Source: Sarcophilus harrisii
Taxonomy: Eukaryota > Chordata > Mammalia > Dasyuromorphia > Dasyuridae
DNA length: 64,000 nucleotides
Assembly: GCF_902635505.1 (NCBI RefSeq)
Contig: NC_045427.1
Coordinates: 56,942,539-57,006,538, forward strand
Direction of reading: 5' to 3'
Within the stretch, counting starts at the first letter, position 1; each line of letters opens with the position of its first letter. The position numbers and the translations under genes were made by a program. The notes under the pieces were generated by a model, which was not told the origin of the DNA, searched no databases, and saw only the letters and a list, made by a program, of their open reading frames with translations. This document shows, in pieces, positions 63,553 to 64,000 of this stretch.

Positions 63553-64000
63553 AGCAGTTTCTCTTCCAATTTTTTTATGGTGTGATGTTATATGGTATAA
63601 TATTCAGACTATATATTTATTTTGAATTTGTTATACAGTGAGATTATTGGCATGATAGATTACAGTTTTCCTAGCAATTCTTTTCAAAGTATTCTTTTCT
63701 AGGTAATTTACATTTTTATGTTTGTCAAATACTGTTACTGAATTATTATATCAGATTCATCCTTGTGTAGTCTGTTCTTTTGATCTTTTTTCTTTTTTTA
63801 GACAAAGTTTTGATAATTGTTACTTTGTAATAGATGTAGGTCTAGAAGTACTATTCCTCCTTCATTGTTGCCATTTTTCATTTTTTCCTAGGTATTTTAA
63901 GTCTCTTATTCCTCCAAGTGAATTTTATTATTATTTAGTGTAGTCCTATAAAGTATCTCTTTGGTGGTTTGATCCTATGAACTCTTAAAAAGTGTTTTGC

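Larger units (their letters stand above)
62030..64000 (-). repeat. L1-family LINE, minus strand, interrupted by a SINE
   Basis: On the plus strand: GATTATACATGTGCAGTCAT, CATTGTATTGCCGAGAATAG, GTGCATCAGTTCATGTAAGT, TCTTACTGTTGGTGATTTGG; after the SINE the order continues with ACTCTAGTCAGAAATACTTG, GATAATTGTTACTTTGTAAT and CCAAGTGAATTTTATTATTA. This follows the order of reverse-read mammalian L1. It runs off the right edge. A (TA)n run at 63490-63524 lies within it. Confidence 0.7.

Overview
The window reads as vertebrate, almost certainly marsupial, genomic DNA. It carries split genes with GT/AG introns and CpG islands in otherwise AT-richer DNA. Its repeat content is typically marsupial: L1 3' ends, tRNA-headed SINEs with an RTE/BovB-like tail ending in ACAACAACA, CORE-SINE (MIR-type) fragments, L2 and CR1/L3 remnants, and long simple-sequence arrays. 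The species cannot be named from the sequence alone. No retrovirus-like element, CRISPR array or bacterial feature was recognised.

Two protein-coding genes are supported. HSD11B2 (11-beta-hydroxysteroid dehydrogenase type 2) lies complete on the minus strand. It has five coding exons between 1933 and 13168 (387 codons plus stop), all reading frames join, and the SDR cofactor and catalytic residues are intact. Its promoter sits in a CpG island at about 12.8-13.96 kb, with a TATA element and GC boxes. ZDHHC1 (DHHC palmitoyltransferase) lies on the plus strand. Six coding exons (301 codons) run from 44206 to 61502 and the gene continues beyond the right edge; the DHHC motif is intact. A second CpG island at about 37.56-38.75 kb is the likely ZDHHC1 promoter and non-coding first exon. 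The divergent HSD11B2/ZDHHC1 arrangement matches the order on human chromosome 16q22.1. On that map the left edge should face the 3' end of ATP6V0D1, and a plus-strand AATAAA lies a few bases from the HSD11B2 poly(A) signal.

Layout: 1-1.4 kb, 3' flank and poly(A) signals; 1.4-13.4 kb, HSD11B2, with an extra CpG island inside intron 1 (6.57-7.96 kb); 13.4-37.5 kb, intergenic spacer full of repeats, including two L1 insertions with clear target-site duplications and a third at its right end, plus a large GA/TC/CA simple-sequence block; 37.5-44.2 kb, ZDHHC1 promoter region and presumed first intron, with a minisatellite and a striking palindrome at 39.84-39.91 kb; 44.2-61.5 kb, ZDHHC1 coding exons and introns; 61.7-64 kb, minus-strand LINE sequence with a SINE inserted.

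The two genes do not share a pathway. HSD11B2 inactivates cortisol at the ER. ZDHHC1 is a membrane S-acyltransferase linked to STING signalling. I found no convincing undescribed multi-gene system. The observations most worth a second look are the intronic CpG island, the FOX/RUNX-type palindrome, an Arg-to-Trp change next to the ZDHHC1 catalytic domain, a 23-G run beside a ZDHHC1 splice donor, and a short diverged repeat pair that may be an unnamed element.
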